A stretch of 64,000 nt of DNA from positions 539,549-603,548 of the forward strand of contig NZ_FOEH01000002.1 in assembly GCF_900110695.1 (NCBI RefSeq). Reading direction: 5' to 3'. Positions 16,861 through 25,835 of the stretch are shown piece by piece. The notes below the pieces were generated by a model that saw nothing but the letters and a program-made list of their open reading frames with translations, was not told where the DNA came from and did no database searches. Each line of letters begins with the position of its first letter. The stretch's first letter is position 1. The position numbers were made by a program, and so were the translations under genes. Origin of the DNA: Virgibacillus subterraneus. Lineage in GTDB: Bacteria; Bacillota; Bacilli; Bacillales; Amphibacillaceae.

Positions 16861-18531
16861 ATGAAGACGGATATCGAGATAGCTCAACAAGCTGAACTAA
16901 AGCCAATTGGGGAAATTGCCAAAGGATTGGAATTAACAGATAAAGACTGGGAACCTTATGGTCACACAAAAGCAAAACTGTCTGACTCTTTATTGGACAA
17001 ATTAAAAGAAAAACCAGAAGGCAAGATTGTCCTGGTAACATCAATTAATCCAACACCTGCTGGAGAAGGAAAGTCTACTGTTACTGTTGGGTTAGGACAA
17101 GCACTTACCAAATTAAACAAAAAAGCGATTATTGCATTGCGAGAGCCATCTTTAGGACCAGTCATGGGAATGAAGGGCGGAGCGGCAGGCGGGGGATACT
17201 CACAAGTACTGCCAATGGAAGACATTAATTTACATTTCACCGGTGATTTACATGCAATAACAAGTGCCAATAATGCGTTATCAGCCATGATTGATAACCA
17301 CATACAACGAGGAAATGATTTGAATATAGATCCCCGTCGGATTGAATGGAAACGAGTAATGGACATGAATGACCGTGTGCTGCGTCAAATAGTTGTCGGG
17401 CTAGGAGGACCATTACGTGGAGTTCCAAGGGAAGATGGGTTCACAATTACAGTAGCTTCAGAAATAATGGCTATTTTGTGTTTAGCAACAGATCTTGAAG
17501 ATTTAAAGGAAAGGGTCTCGAGAATAGTTATTGGTTATACATACGATGAAAAGCCAGTAACAGTTAAAGACTTAAAAATAGAAGGTGCCATTACACTATT
17601 ACTAAAAGATGCCATGAAGCCTAATTTAGTCCAAACTATTGAAAATACACCAGCAATTATTCATGGAGGGCCTTTTGCAAATATTGCACATGGCTGCAAT
17701 AGTATAATGGCAACCAAAACAGCTGCAAAACTTGGAGAGTATGTTGTAACAGAGGCAGGATTTGGCGCAGATCTTGGTGCCGAGAAGTTCCTTAATATTA
17801 AGAGCCGTGCTGGCAATTTTGATACCGATGCTGTAGTAATTGTAGCAACAGTACGTGCATTAAAAATGCATGGAGGTGTTCCAAAAGACAACTTAACTGT
17901 CGAAAATGTTGAAGCACTTAAGGCAGGAATGGAAAATTTAAAAAAGCATATTGAAACCATTGAATATTTTGGACTTCCCTTTGTCGTTGCCATAAATAAA
18001 TTCCCAACGGATACACAAGCCGAAACAGACTTTATTATGACATGGTGTGAATCCAGAAATATTGACGTAGCATTAAGTGATGTTTGGGCGAACGGTGGAG
18101 CAGGTGGCGTTGAACTCGCTGAAAAAGTTATTGATAAAGCTAATTCTGATGAAAGGAACTTCAATCGTGTTTATGATTTGGAAGAAACGTTGGAAGCTAA
18201 AATCAGAAAAGTAGCAACAACCGTATATGGCGCAGATGGTATTGAACTATCCCACAAAGCGAAAAAACAGTTGGAGTTTTACGAAAGACAAGGGTGGGGA
18301 AAACTCCCAATCTGTATGGCTAAAACTCAGTACTCTTTATCTGATGACCCAACCTTAGTAGGAAGACCTAAAGGGTTTACTGTTACGATAAGAGAACTGC
18401 GACCATCGATTGGAGCAGGCTTTATTGTTGTGTTAACAGGAGACATGATGACAATGCCTGGATTGCCTAAAGAACCAGCTGCACTGAATATGGATGTAGC
18501 TAAAGATGGAAAAATCGTGGGATTATTTTAA
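16861..18531 (+). CDS. fhs: Formate-tetrahydrofolate ligase
   Basis: This ATP-dependent enzyme of one-carbon metabolism makes 10-formyl-THF from formate. The 556 residues show the P-loop-like [44 protein letters not shown] substrate motif (residues about 98-121), [17 protein letters not shown], and the C-terminal [13 protein letters not shown] chose ATG 16861, spaced properly behind AAGGAGGAGTACAA; an upstream in-frame ATG at 16840 precedes the ribosome site. The stop overlaps the HD gene (TAATG). Confidence 0.97.
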   Translation: MKTDIEIAQQAELKPIGEIAKGLELTDKDWEPYGHTKAKLSDSLLDKLKEKPEGKIVLVTSINPTPAGEGKSTVTVGLGQALTKLNKKAIIALREPSLGPVMGMKGGAAGGGYSQVLPMEDINLHFTGDLHAITSANNALSAMIDNHIQRGNDLNIDPRRIEWKRVMDMNDRVLRQIVVGLGGPLRGVPREDGFTITVASEIMAILCLATDLEDLKERVSRIVIGYTYDEKPVTVKDLKIEGAITLLLKDAMKPNLVQTIENTPAIIHGGPFANIAHGCNSIMATKTAAKLGEYVVTEAGFGADLGAEKFLNIKSRAGNFDTDAVVIVATVRALKMHGGVPKDNLTVENVEALKAGMENLKKHIETIEYFGLPFVVAINKFPTDTQAETDFIMTWCESRNIDVALSDVWANGGAGGVELAEKVIDKANSDERNFNRVYDLEETLEAKIRKVATTVYGADGIELSHKAKKQLEFYERQGWGKLPICMAKTQYSLSDDPTLVGRPKGFTVTIRELRPSIGAGFIVVLTGDMMTMPGLPKEPAALNMDVAKDGKIVGLF

Positions 18532-19121
18532 TGAACAATACTGAGAAATTAGATGCTATTCGTGAATATATATATTACATTTTTTCAAGTGATGCCACTG
18601 GTCATGATTATTATCATATGAAACGGGTAGCTAGAATGACTAGTTTAATCGCTAAACAAGAGGGAGCAGATCAATTTATAGCTGAGGCTGCTGCATGGAT
18701 ACATGATGTTGGAGACTCGAAATTGTTTTCAAATAGTAGTGATGAATTAGACAAGTTAAATGATTTTTTACAAACAATAAATTGTACGCAAAGCCAATTG
18801 AAACAAATTAACACGGCTGCTAAAGATGTTTCGTTCAGCAAAGGAACAACACCTGCAACACTTGAAGGTAAAATAGTTCAGGATGCAGACCGAATAGATG
18901 CATTAGGAGCCATTGGCGTTGCACGAACTTTTGCGTTTGGTGGTTCAAAGGGACAATTGATTTGGGGAAATGACAATAAAGAGAATACATCTATTCAGCA
19001 TTTTTACGATAAACTCTTAAAACTGAAAGATCTGATGAATACGTCTACCGCAAGACAAATTGCTGAGGAACGACACAGTTTCATGAAAAACTATTTAGAC
19101 CAATTTTTTAATGAATGGTAG
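18531..19121 (+). CDS. HD-domain phosphohydrolase
   Basis: The 196-residue protein has the metal-binding HD pattern: HDYYHMKRVARM (first His), AAWIHDVGDSKLF (HD pair) and QDADRIDALGAIGVARTFAFG (last Asp). This subgroup resembles E. coli YedJ, a predicted nucleotide or phosphate-ester hydrolase. Start ATG overlaps the fhs stop by one base, so it is translationally coupled to fhs. The substrate is unknown. A strong terminator follows. Confidence 0.88.
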   Translation: MNNTEKLDAIREYIYYIFSSDATGHDYYHMKRVARMTSLIAKQEGADQFIAEAAAWIHDVGDSKLFSNSSDELDKLNDFLQTINCTQSQLKQINTAAKDVSFSKGTTPATLEGKIVQDADRIDALGAIGVARTFAFGGSKGQLIWGNDNKENTSIQHFYDKLLKLKDLMNTSTARQIAEERHSFMKNYLDQFFNEW

Positions 19122-19137
19122 CTTGCCCAAGAAAAAT

Positions 19138-19171
19138 TAAGTCGAGCAGAACAACTCTGCTCGACTTTTTT
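19138..19171 (+). terminator. Terminator after the fhs-HD operon
   Basis: The stem AGTCGAGCAGA / TCTGCTCGACT is followed by six Ts. Confidence 0.9.
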
Positions 19172-19197
19172 CACTGCTTTGGAAACTATAAAATATA

Positions 19198-19262
19198 AGC
19201 GCTGTAACGTCAATTACTCGCGATGCGCGGGGCATTCCATACGACGTTGACCAAGCGCTTGC
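19198..19262. repeat. GC-rich inverted repeat
   Basis: Outer arms AGCGCT ... AGCGCT and inner arms AACGTCAA ... GACGTTGAC enclose GATGCGCGGGGCATTC. The composition is like the other GC-rich repeats, but the sequence is only loosely similar. Confidence 0.45.
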
Positions 19263-19272
19263 TCTTTTGTTC

Positions 19273-19419
19273 GCAGTTAGGAAAGTACAAATAATCTCTT
19301 ACTGCATAATAACAAGTAAGACACTCAACATTAAGGCTTCCACTCCAATATAAGGGATTTTAAGAAAGCAAAATATGTTTTCATAACAATCCCTTTAAAG
19401 AATGCCAATTTTTCTAACG
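19273..19419 (+). repeat. Dispersed AT-rich repeat, copy 4
   Basis: It starts GCAGTTAGGAAAGTACAAAT and ends CAATTTTTCTAAC; it also has CCACTCCAATATAAGGG and AGAAAGCAAAATATG. The layout is the same as copy 1. Confidence 0.7.
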
Positions 19420-19426
19420 TTATTCA

Positions 19427-19783
19427 CTAACTGTTTTCTTTTTTGATTCTGCCACTGTCTAAAAGCCAATTATGTTGAAATATTTCCGTCACTGCCAGTA
19501 GAGCAGCGGTTAAAATGGAGCCAAAGAAAGTTATTCTGGTATCTACAAATAACATTGCTCCAAAGTAAACTATTAATGTTGTGGCAACAAAATCCATGAA
19601 TACACTAAGCCAATTAGTTTCTTCACGCAACAAGATTCTCTCCATAAAATATCCTACAAAAGCTAATACAACCCCGAGTATAATTGGCTGATACCAGTAT
19701 CCAAACTCTACATTCGGAAAGACCCATGAAGCCAAAAATAAACCAATTGGACATATAAGTAACTTTACAACTAACCCAGTCAT
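19427..19783 (-). CDS. DUF2512 (YndM-like) membrane protein
   Basis: The 118-residue protein has four predicted membrane segments and a family-like N-terminus (VVKLLICPIGLFLASWVFP) and C-terminus (LAVTEIFQHNWLLDSG). B. subtilis YndM is a relative of unknown function. It is monocistronic, with the stop adjoining repeat copy 4. The family call is by pattern and topology. Confidence 0.75.
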   Translation of the reverse strand: MTGLVVKLLICPIGLFLASWVFPNVEFGYWYQPIILGVVLAFVGYFMERILLREETNWLSVFMDFVATTLIVYFGAMLFVDTRITFFGSILTAALLAVTEIFQHNWLLDSGRIKKENS

Positions 19784-19863
19784 AATTATCCCACCTTTAC
19801 GTGTTATTAAAAATAGTATTATTAGTAAAGGAAGGATTTATTCAGTTCGGACAAATTAAGTAT

Positions 19864-20889
19864 TTAGTTGACTCTTCTTGCACCTAGATATCTTTGATCC
19901 CAATATGAAGTACTTAATTCACTTATCTCTACACCTCGTGATTCTCCAGCATGAATAAATTTTCCATCACCAATATAGATTCCCATATGTGATGGTCCAG
20001 GCTTATACGTTTCAAAAAAGACCAAATCTCCAACAGAGGGGCTATCAATGTGTTGGGTGAAATTCCATACATCACTAACAGTACGAGGCAATACAATATT
20101 TTCCGTTTTAAAAATGTATTGGATAAAACCGCTGCAATCGAATCCTCTAGTTGATTCACCACCCCAAACATATGGTGTACCAATTTGAGCATGTGCCGCA
20201 TCAATTGCACTTGAATAATTAGTACTTGTAACTTTAACCTTTTTTGTCTTTTGTGTTTCCTCTTTTGATTCCTTTTTTACCTTTTGTTCTATTTTCTGTT
20301 CTTCATTCTCGTCTTTTTCATATAACGCAGTCAATGATGATTCTGTTACTTGATCAGACTCACCTATTAATTTTAACCCATGTTCTTCTTCAGCAATTTC
20401 TAATGCTTTTTTAGTGAGTGGACCATATATTCCGTCTAAATCTCCTTCATAATAACCGAAGTATTGTAATGCATATTGTGCTATTTTTACATCTTCACTT
20501 TTCATCCCCGGATAGATAGACTCAGACATTTCATCTATTTGTTCCATGTACTTTTTCTTTTCTTTATTAATCAGTGTAGTTAATGTAATCATATCTGCTT
20601 GGCCGCTGATTGTTATATTATTGTCAGCCTGAAACTTTTTTAAAGCATGCTCAGTTAAAACCGTGAAATCTCCATGAATTTCGTCGTCGTAGTAGGATAA
20701 TTTGTTTAATTTGTGTTGTAGAACACGAACAGATTCACCGTGCTGTCCATACTCTAACTGTTCTGCTTCTAATAGCTGCTTATTTTGAAGGACAGGATAT
20801 GCATCAACATAAACAGAAAACGGTTGACTTAACACGTAACTATACAGAATAGATTGTTTAACCACATGTTCTACAGTACCATTCAGCAT
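19864..20889 (-). CDS. Peptidoglycan hydrolase: two PG-binding domains plus NlpC/P60 endopeptidase
   Basis: The 341-residue cell-wall enzyme carries two PG_binding_1 repeats (about 45-105, GESVRVLQHKLNKLSYYDDEIHGDF; and about 120-180, SEDVKIAQYALQYFGYYEGDL), a Lys/Glu linker, then NlpC/P60 with the catalytic Cys in GFDCSGFIQYIF and the His in PSHMGIYIGDG. It would cleave D-Glu-diaminopimelate peptide bonds. The N-terminus has only a weak hydrophobic stretch (SILYSYVLSQPFSVYV), so a classical signal peptide is doubtful. AAGGGG precedes the ATG. It may be a spore or cell-separation hydrolase. Confidence 0.88.
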   Translation of the reverse strand: MLNGTVEHVVKQSILYSYVLSQPFSVYVDAYPVLQNKQLLEAEQLEYGQHGESVRVLQHKLNKLSYYDDEIHGDFTVLTEHALKKFQADNNITISGQADMITLTTLINKEKKKYMEQIDEMSESIYPGMKSEDVKIAQYALQYFGYYEGDLDGIYGPLTKKALEIAEEEHGLKLIGESDQVTESSLTALYEKDENEEQKIEQKVKKESKEETQKTKKVKVTSTNYSSAIDAAHAQIGTPYVWGGESTRGFDCSGFIQYIFKTENIVLPRTVSDVWNFTQHIDSPSVGDLVFFETYKPGPSHMGIYIGDGKFIHAGESRGVEISELSTSYWDQRYLGARRVN

Positions 20890-21573
20890 ACAAATATCCC
20901 CTTTCTTGTTGACTCTTCTTAACAGATTTATGTCGATTTAGCGTTGATTATGCCCCAGCTAGTTTACGTTTGTGTTACAATAAATTAAATTATAATGATG
21001 ATGTGAAATCCTAAGGGGTGTTTTTTTAAAAGCTTGTTGCTTTACCAAAGTAATGAAATCATATAAACTGCGATGTAAGCTTAAGGTACCCTATCGTAGC
21101 ATATAGTGTGGCTCACTGTTTCGCACATTCCAAATGCTGATTTAAATGGTTTAAAATCTTGTTTTTATTCATTACAATATAAAATTGTTAATTTCCAGGA
21201 AATTGTTTAGAAAACATGGCTTATCACCATGAAGTAAAAAGTAGTTAGCTTTCTTAACTTTGATCATATCCAGCGTAGGAAATACACGGGGACTTTTTCG
21301 GGTCACCGGCTAAAAACCGGCCACGTCCTGTGACCAACGCTGGTACTAGAACGTCCTGTTCGTCGAAGCAACAGATGAAGATCCCGCAGGAAGCGGTTTT
21401 TGCTTCCGGGGAAGCTGAAGCGTTGCCCTAAGTGCGTGAATTTTACTTCTGCAACGATGTCATAATAAAATATTTACAACATTACATGTTTAAATCAACT
21501 GCAAAAAATTAAAAAGCAACAATACTTATGAAAAGAGCCAATCATAATTATGATGGTATATGGAGGGTTAAAA
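20890..21573. other. Gene-free 0.68-kb stretch upstream of thyA
   Basis: I find no credible reading frame on either strand. It holds a GC-rich repeat (21272-21430) and, before it, an AT-rich region with a possible -10 (TATAAT, 20988-20993) followed by CCTAAGGGGTGTTTTTTTAA. No T-box or purine riboswitch signature was seen. The thyA promoter probably lies in 21430-21560. Confidence 0.5.
21272..21430. repeat. GC-rich intergenic repeat, copy 2
   Basis: It contains the blocks AGCGTAGGAAATACACGGGGACT, CCGGCTAAAAACCGG (stem), CACGTCCTGTGACC, GTACTAGAACGTCC, CCCGCAGGAAGCGG and GCTTCCGGGGAAGC. Similar palindromic GC-rich intergenic repeats are common in Bacillaceae genomes, from general knowledge. 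It shares blocks with 16117-16213. Confidence 0.6.
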
Positions 21574-22530
21574 ATGCTGAAAGGTGAACAAGCATATTTG
21601 GATTTGTGCAAACATGTTCTAGAAAACGGAACGATAAAGGAAGATCGAACAAATACTGGTACATATTCAATTTTCGGTCATCAAATACGTTTTGATTTAA
21701 GTGAAGGATTCCCGCTTCTAACAACTAAGAAAGTTCCATTTCGTTTAATATCCAGTGAATTGTTATGGTTTATTAAAGGGGATACGAACATTCGTTATTT
21801 ACTGCAAAATAATAATAACATCTGGAATGAATGGGCATTTAAAAAGTGGATAGAGAGCAGTGATTACGACGGACCTGATATGACTGACTTTGGAAACCGC
21901 AGTCAGCAGGATCCTCAATTTAATATTATTTATCAGGAACAAATGAAGAACTTTAAAGAAAAGATACTTCATAATGATGACTTTGCAAATAAATTTGGTG
22001 ATTTAGGTTCGGTGTATGGGAAACAATGGCGTGATTGGAAAACATCCCAAAACGAAACCATCGACCAATTAAAAGAAGTTATTGAATCCATCCGCAACAA
22101 ACCGGATTCAAGAAGGCATATCGTATCGGCTTGGAATCCTGAAGATGTTCCGAATATGGCCTTGCCGCCATGTCATACACTATTTCAATTTTACGTAGCT
22201 GATGGTAAGCTTTCGTGTCAGCTTTATCAGCGTAGCGCAGATATATTTTTGGGTGTACCATTCAACATAGCAAGTTATGCGTTATTAACCTATTTAATTG
22301 CCCATGAATGTAATCTTGAAGTAGGCGAGTTTGTCCATACACTAGGTGATGCACATATTTATACAAATCATGTGGAACAAATAAAAACACAGCTTGGTCG
22401 TGATTTAAGACCATTACCAAAACTTAAAATTAATAAGGAGAAAAATTCGATTTTCGATTTTGAATTATCCGATTTTGATTTAATTGATTATGATCCACAT
22501 CCTTCAATTAAAGCACCAATCGCAGTCTAA
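21574..22530 (+). CDS. thyA: Thymidylate synthase
   Basis: This enzyme converts dUMP to dTMP using methylene-THF. The 318-residue ThyA has the catalytic Cys in [12 protein letters not shown], the phosphate-binding [10 protein letters not shown] and [16 protein letters not shown]. It is of the longer form with an insertion at about 85-150, like the Lactobacillus type. ATG 21574 follows TGGAGGGTTAAAA; an earlier ATG at 21550 lies before that site. dfrA follows after 23 bp, linking dTMP synthesis to folate recycling. Confidence 0.96.
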   Translation: MLKGEQAYLDLCKHVLENGTIKEDRTNTGTYSIFGHQIRFDLSEGFPLLTTKKVPFRLISSELLWFIKGDTNIRYLLQNNNNIWNEWAFKKWIESSDYDGPDMTDFGNRSQQDPQFNIIYQEQMKNFKEKILHNDDFANKFGDLGSVYGKQWRDWKTSQNETIDQLKEVIESIRNKPDSRRHIVSAWNPEDVPNMALPPCHTLFQFYVADGKLSCQLYQRSADIFLGVPFNIASYALLTYLIAHECNLEVGEFVHTLGDAHIYTNHVEQIKTQLGRDLRPLPKLKINKEKNSIFDFELSDFDLIDYDPHPSIKAPIAV

Positions 22531-22553
22531 AATTTAAAGGAGGCGAAAATTTC

Positions 22554-23045
22554 ATGATATCATTACTTGTAGCTATGGATAGCAACCTAACAATTGGCGC
22601 TGACAACGATTTGCCATGGCGTTTGCCAAATGACTTGAAGTTTTTTAAGCAAAAATCAACCGGAAACACAATCATTATGGGGCGAAAAACATATGAATCA
22701 ATGGGCAGACCATTACCAAACCGCAAAAATGTTGTGATTACACGACAGCAAACTGACTTTCCAGATGAAGTTGATGTGATTGATAATATGGAAATCATAC
22801 GTGAATGGAACAACGAAAATCCCGAACAAGAATTTTTTGTTATTGGGGGAGGCATTATCTTTGAGCAGATACTGCCATATGCAGATCGGATGTATATTAC
22901 CTGGATTGAAGAGACGTTCGAAGGGGATACATATTTCCCTGAATTCTCACAAGAAGATTGGAATTTAACATCTAAAGTAAAAGGGGAAAAGAACGAGAAA
23001 AACCCTTACGATTATTATTTTCTGCAATATGATCGTAAACGATAG
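22554..23045 (+). CDS. dfrA: Dihydrofolate reductase
   Basis: The 163-residue enzyme reduces DHF to THF with NADPH, restoring folate used by ThyA. Motifs are LTIGADNDLPWRLPNDLKFF (substrate pocket), IIMGRKTYESMGRPLPNR (NADPH) and FFVIGGGIIFEQ. AAGGAGGCGAAAATTTC precedes the ATG. It is in an operon with thyA and mobA. Confidence 0.96.
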   Translation: MISLLVAMDSNLTIGADNDLPWRLPNDLKFFKQKSTGNTIIMGRKTYESMGRPLPNRKNVVITRQQTDFPDEVDVIDNMEIIREWNNENPEQEFFVIGGGIIFEQILPYADRMYITWIEETFEGDTYFPEFSQEDWNLTSKVKGEKNEKNPYDYYFLQYDRKR

Positions 23046-23057
23046 GTAGTGTTGTAA

Positions 23058-23642
23058 ATGAATATTTCTGGAGTTGTTCTTTCAGGTGGAAAGTCGTCCC
23101 GAATGGGAACAAATAAATCTCTCTTAACATTGGAAGGTAAACCAGTCATTGAACATATTACAAATGAACTTCAATTAGTAAGTCACAATGTTTCAGTGAT
23201 TTCTAACACTCCGTCATCTTTTGATTTTCTTAATCTTGATTTGTATGGGGACAGGTATCTGAACTCAGGTCCACTTGCTGGTCTAGAGTCAGCAATGTAT
23301 AACATTAATGCAGATATATATATATTTGCAGCTTGTGATATGCCATTTGTACATAAGGATGTATTTAATTATTTATTACAATCATTAGGTGAATTTGATG
23401 CCGTTGTTCCAATTTATAAAGAAAAGATGCATCCGCTGTCAGGAGTTTATACCAGTAATATCCTACCTGAAATACAGCAGCAATTAGCGAAAAATCAGCT
23501 AAAAGTCAGGGAGTTATTTAACCACATAAATGTAAACTATGTTAAAAATTTTAAACACATTTCGAACCAGGTTGTGACAAGGCATTTTTTTAATATGAAC
23601 TATCCAGATCAATATAAAGAAGCAAAACTATTTAGCAGTTAA
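23058..23642 (+). CDS. mobA: Molybdenum cofactor guanylyltransferase
   Basis: MobA transfers GMP from GTP to molybdopterin, giving the bis-MGD cofactor that NarG needs. The 194-residue protein starts with the nucleotidyltransferase loop VVLSGGKSSRMGTNKSLL and has GPLAGLESAM and the metal-binding AACDMPFV. It lies 12 bp after dfrA. The last codons and the stop fall in the first bases of a dispersed repeat, so the C-terminus was probably set by the repeat insertion. Confidence 0.92.
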   Translation: MNISGVVLSGGKSSRMGTNKSLLTLEGKPVIEHITNELQLVSHNVSVISNTPSSFDFLNLDLYGDRYLNSGPLAGLESAMYNINADIYIFAACDMPFVHKDVFNYLLQSLGEFDAVVPIYKEKMHPLSGVYTSNILPEIQQQLAKNQLKVRELFNHINVNYVKNFKHISNQVVTRHFFNMNYPDQYKEAKLFSS

Positions 23643-23773
23643 GCAAGAAATAATTTTTAACATAGGTGCAACTGACATTTTCCATAAAAGCTCGCACTCG
23701 AAGTATAAGGCGTTCTAAAACAGTAAAATACGCTTTCATAAGAACCTGTTTAACGAATGCCAAATTTTCTAAA
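23635..23773 (+). repeat. Dispersed AT-rich repeat, copy 5
   Basis: It begins GCAGTTAAGCAAG inside the end of mobA and ends CAAATTTTCTAAAG. It has GCACTCGAAGTATAAGGCG, ACAGTAAAATACG and AAGAACCTGTTTAACGAATG, matching the other copies. Confidence 0.7.
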
Positions 23774-23912
23774 GTTGTTAAACAAGAGAAATTCATGTTA
23801 AACTATATACGTTTACATAAACTATGTCTATTATGTGTATTTTTCGTTTTTGGATATACGTCATTGTCTAAATACATTATAATATAATTAATTATACAAA
23901 GAAGGTGTTACG

Positions 23913-24119
23913 ATGTTATCTAGTATAGGATTTCCAGGACTTATTCTGATTTTGATTATTGCTTTGGTCATTTTTGGTCCGAAAAAATTACCTGAAATTG
24001 GCAAAGCAGCAGGTAATACATTGCATGAATTCAAGAATTCAGCACGTGATTTAACAAGTGATGTTTCAGATGAGGTAAAAGAAACAAAAAGTATCATTAA
24101 GAGTGAAGAAAGTAAATAA
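23913..24119 (+). CDS. tatA: Twin-arginine translocase subunit TatA (first copy)
   Basis: The 68-residue one-helix protein has a Pro/Gly-rich membrane segment ([25 protein letters not shown]), the FGPKKLPE hinge, an amphipathic helix ([13 protein letters not shown]) and an acidic tail. TatA forms the translocation pore for folded proteins. GAAGGTGTTACG-ATG gives the start. It is followed by a second TatA and TatC. Confidence 0.93.
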   Translation: MLSSIGFPGLILILIIALVIFGPKKLPEIGKAAGNTLHEFKNSARDLTSDVSDEVKETKSIIKSEESK

Positions 24120-24138
24120 TCTTGCGGAGTGATTATGA

Positions 24139-24330
24139 ATGATTGGAAATATTGGCATTCCAGGGTTAATTTTAATTCTTGTTATTGCTTTAATCGTTTT
24201 TGGGCCATCAAAATTACCTGAAATCGGCAAAGCTGTTGGCAGTTCTTTAAAAGAATTCAAAAATGCAACAAAAGATATTGTCTCAGATGATGATTCCAGT
24301 AAAAATGATAAATCATCAAAAAATAATTGA
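24139..24330 (+). CDS. tatA: Twin-arginine translocase subunit TatA (second copy)
   Basis: A second TatA of 63 residues ([25 protein letters not shown]) lies 19 bp after the first and is about two-thirds identical in the first 45 residues. The tails differ ([14 protein letters not shown] here). The two copies may come from tandem duplication. In B. subtilis, different TatA copies pair with different TatC; here both sit with one tatC. Confidence 0.92.
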   Translation: MIGNIGIPGLILILVIALIVFGPSKLPEIGKAVGSSLKEFKNATKDIVSDDDSSKNDKSSKNN

Positions 24331-24398
24331 CTTGTTGAAGGTGTAGGGGAAAGTACCTTACATCTTCTTTTGCGCTTGAGTGCTGGAGGAGTGAAATA

Positions 24399-25160
24399 AT
24401 GTCTGAAGAACAGCAATTTGAAAATGAAAAAGAAATGAACCTGGTAGGACATTTATCAGAATTAAGAAACAGGCTTATTGTTACAGCAGTTGTATTCATT
24501 ACTTTATTTGTTATTGGGTTTATCTATGTTGAATCAATTTACTATTTTTTCACAAAAGATTTGGACTTTACTTTAAAAATTACAGGGCTAACTGACACTG
24601 TTTCCGTTTATATAACACTGGCTGGATTGGTTGCAATAATTGGTACATTGCCGTTACTTTGTCTGCAAATTTGGTTATTTATTAGACCAGGGTTAACTAA
24701 AACTGAACAACGAGCATCATTACTATACATACCAGCTATTTTCTTGTTGTTTATAGGTGGTTTAGTTTTTGGATATATTATTTTTGTTAATCTAATAATA
24801 CCGTTTTTACTATCGTTAAATACCGGAATGTTTGATGAAATTTTCACGTATGATAGGTACTTCAAGCTACTATTTCGTATAACAATTCCGTTTGCACTAT
24901 TATTTGAAATCCCAATTTTATCAATGTTCCTTACAAGTTTGGGGATTCTTACGCCTGAATTTATGCGTAAAACCAGAAAATACGCTTACCTTATCCTTGT
25001 AATAGTAGGAGCAATAATTACCCCGCCAGACTTTGTTTTGCAAATCGTTGTGGCGATACCTTTAATCGTGTTATATGAAATCAGTATTTATTTATCTGGA
25101 ATTGTTTATCGAAAAAAAATTAAAAAGCATCAGGAGTTTATGGAGAATAATGAGGTGTAA
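24399..25160 (+). CDS. tatC: Twin-arginine translocase subunit TatC
   Basis: TatC recognises the RR signal peptide. The 253-residue protein has six membrane segments and the conserved N-terminal HLSELRNRLI, the periplasmic FIRPGLTKTEQR and the C-terminal ITPPDFVLQIVVAIPLIVLYEI. The acidic N-terminus (EEQQFENEKEMN) is unremarkable. GGAGGAGTGAAATA-ATG is the ribosome site. A gap of 68 bp separates it from tatA2; the group is one operon. Confidence 0.95.
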   Translation: MSEEQQFENEKEMNLVGHLSELRNRLIVTAVVFITLFVIGFIYVESIYYFFTKDLDFTLKITGLTDTVSVYITLAGLVAIIGTLPLLCLQIWLFIRPGLTKTEQRASLLYIPAIFLLFIGGLVFGYIIFVNLIIPFLLSLNTGMFDEIFTYDRYFKLLFRITIPFALLFEIPILSMFLTSLGILTPEFMRKTRKYAYLILVIVGAIITPPDFVLQIVVAIPLIVLYEISIYLSGIVYRKKIKKHQEFMENNEV

Positions 25161-25163
25161 ACT

Positions 25164-25385
25164 ATGCGATCATTCTATCATTATATGATGACACATCGGG
25201 GAAAGAAACAAGCTGATGATGAGAGTCGGCTTGCTGATTGGATTTTTTACGATCATGATTTCCCAAAGCATTCAACTGATTATGATGAGATTAGCAATTA
25301 TTTAGAATGGAACAGCCCTTTTGCCAACGCTCTATCTGTGTTCGATCAACTATGGGATATTTATACAACTAAAAACATTGATTAG
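25164..25385 (+). CDS. yozE: YozE-family (UPF0346) protein
   Basis: The 73-residue protein is compact, helical and aromatic-rich: SFYHYMMTHRGKK at the start and DFPKHSTDYDEISNYLE in the middle match the YozE family (sterile-alpha-motif-like fold, function unknown). GAGGTGTAAACT-ATG follows the tatC stop by 3 bp; co-transcription with tat is likely. A terminator follows directly. Confidence 0.8.
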   Translation: MRSFYHYMMTHRGKKQADDESRLADWIFYDHDFPKHSTDYDEISNYLEWNSPFANALSVFDQLWDIYTTKNID

Positions 25386-25410
25386 GCTCTGGTAATTTAC
25401 CAGAGCTTTT
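25386..25410. terminator. Terminator between yozE and the yolD-like gene
   Basis: Stem GCTCTGGTAA / TTACCAGAGC with a short loop, then Ts. It lies between convergent genes. Confidence 0.8.
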
Positions 25411-25738
25411 ATCTAATCGTAATGGATAATATATCATCAAATGCTATCGTTATCTGAGTAGAATCAGTTAATTGCAATATTACATTATTCGTTTGACTAT
25501 CTAATTTAGTGATTATTCCAAGACGGTTTATAACTGTTCCATCTGAATAAATAGATACTGAAATAGCTGATTTGTATTCAAAGGCTTCCAGTATTTGAGC
25601 ATTAAGCATCTCTGTTTCTTGTGAATCTAGCACAGGTCTTGACATTCGGTAATCATCCCGCCACATATCCTGAAGCAGTTTAACATGTTCCGGAAGCATC
25701 AGTGAAGCCCACTTTATTGTACCTCGATCTTTTGACAT
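25409..25738 (-). CDS. YolD-like protein
   Basis: The 109-residue protein fits the YolD-like family: DRGTIKWASLMLPEHVKLL at the start and the beta-rich C-terminus ending FDDILSITIR. Family members often sit next to a UmuC-type polymerase (not here) and are of unclear function. I chose ATG 25738 (MSKDRG), which follows GAGGTGGTTATA; an upstream start at 25771 has no site. Confidence 0.75.
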   Translation of the reverse strand: MSKDRGTIKWASLMLPEHVKLLQDMWRDDYRMSRPVLDSQETEMLNAQILEAFEYKSAISVSIYSDGTVINRLGIITKLDSQTNNVILQLTDSTQITIAFDDILSITIR

Positions 25739-25835
25739 TATAACCACCTCACACTTATTATATGCAAACATATGTTCTTATTCAACTAAAAGTATCTGAT
25801 TAATGATAAACTTATCATACGAGGGGGGAAGGAAA

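Noticed and set aside
20960..21140. T-box or other riboswitch upstream of thyA
   Set aside because: I looked for a T-box core, a purine-type and a THF-type fold by eye and found no consistent motif.
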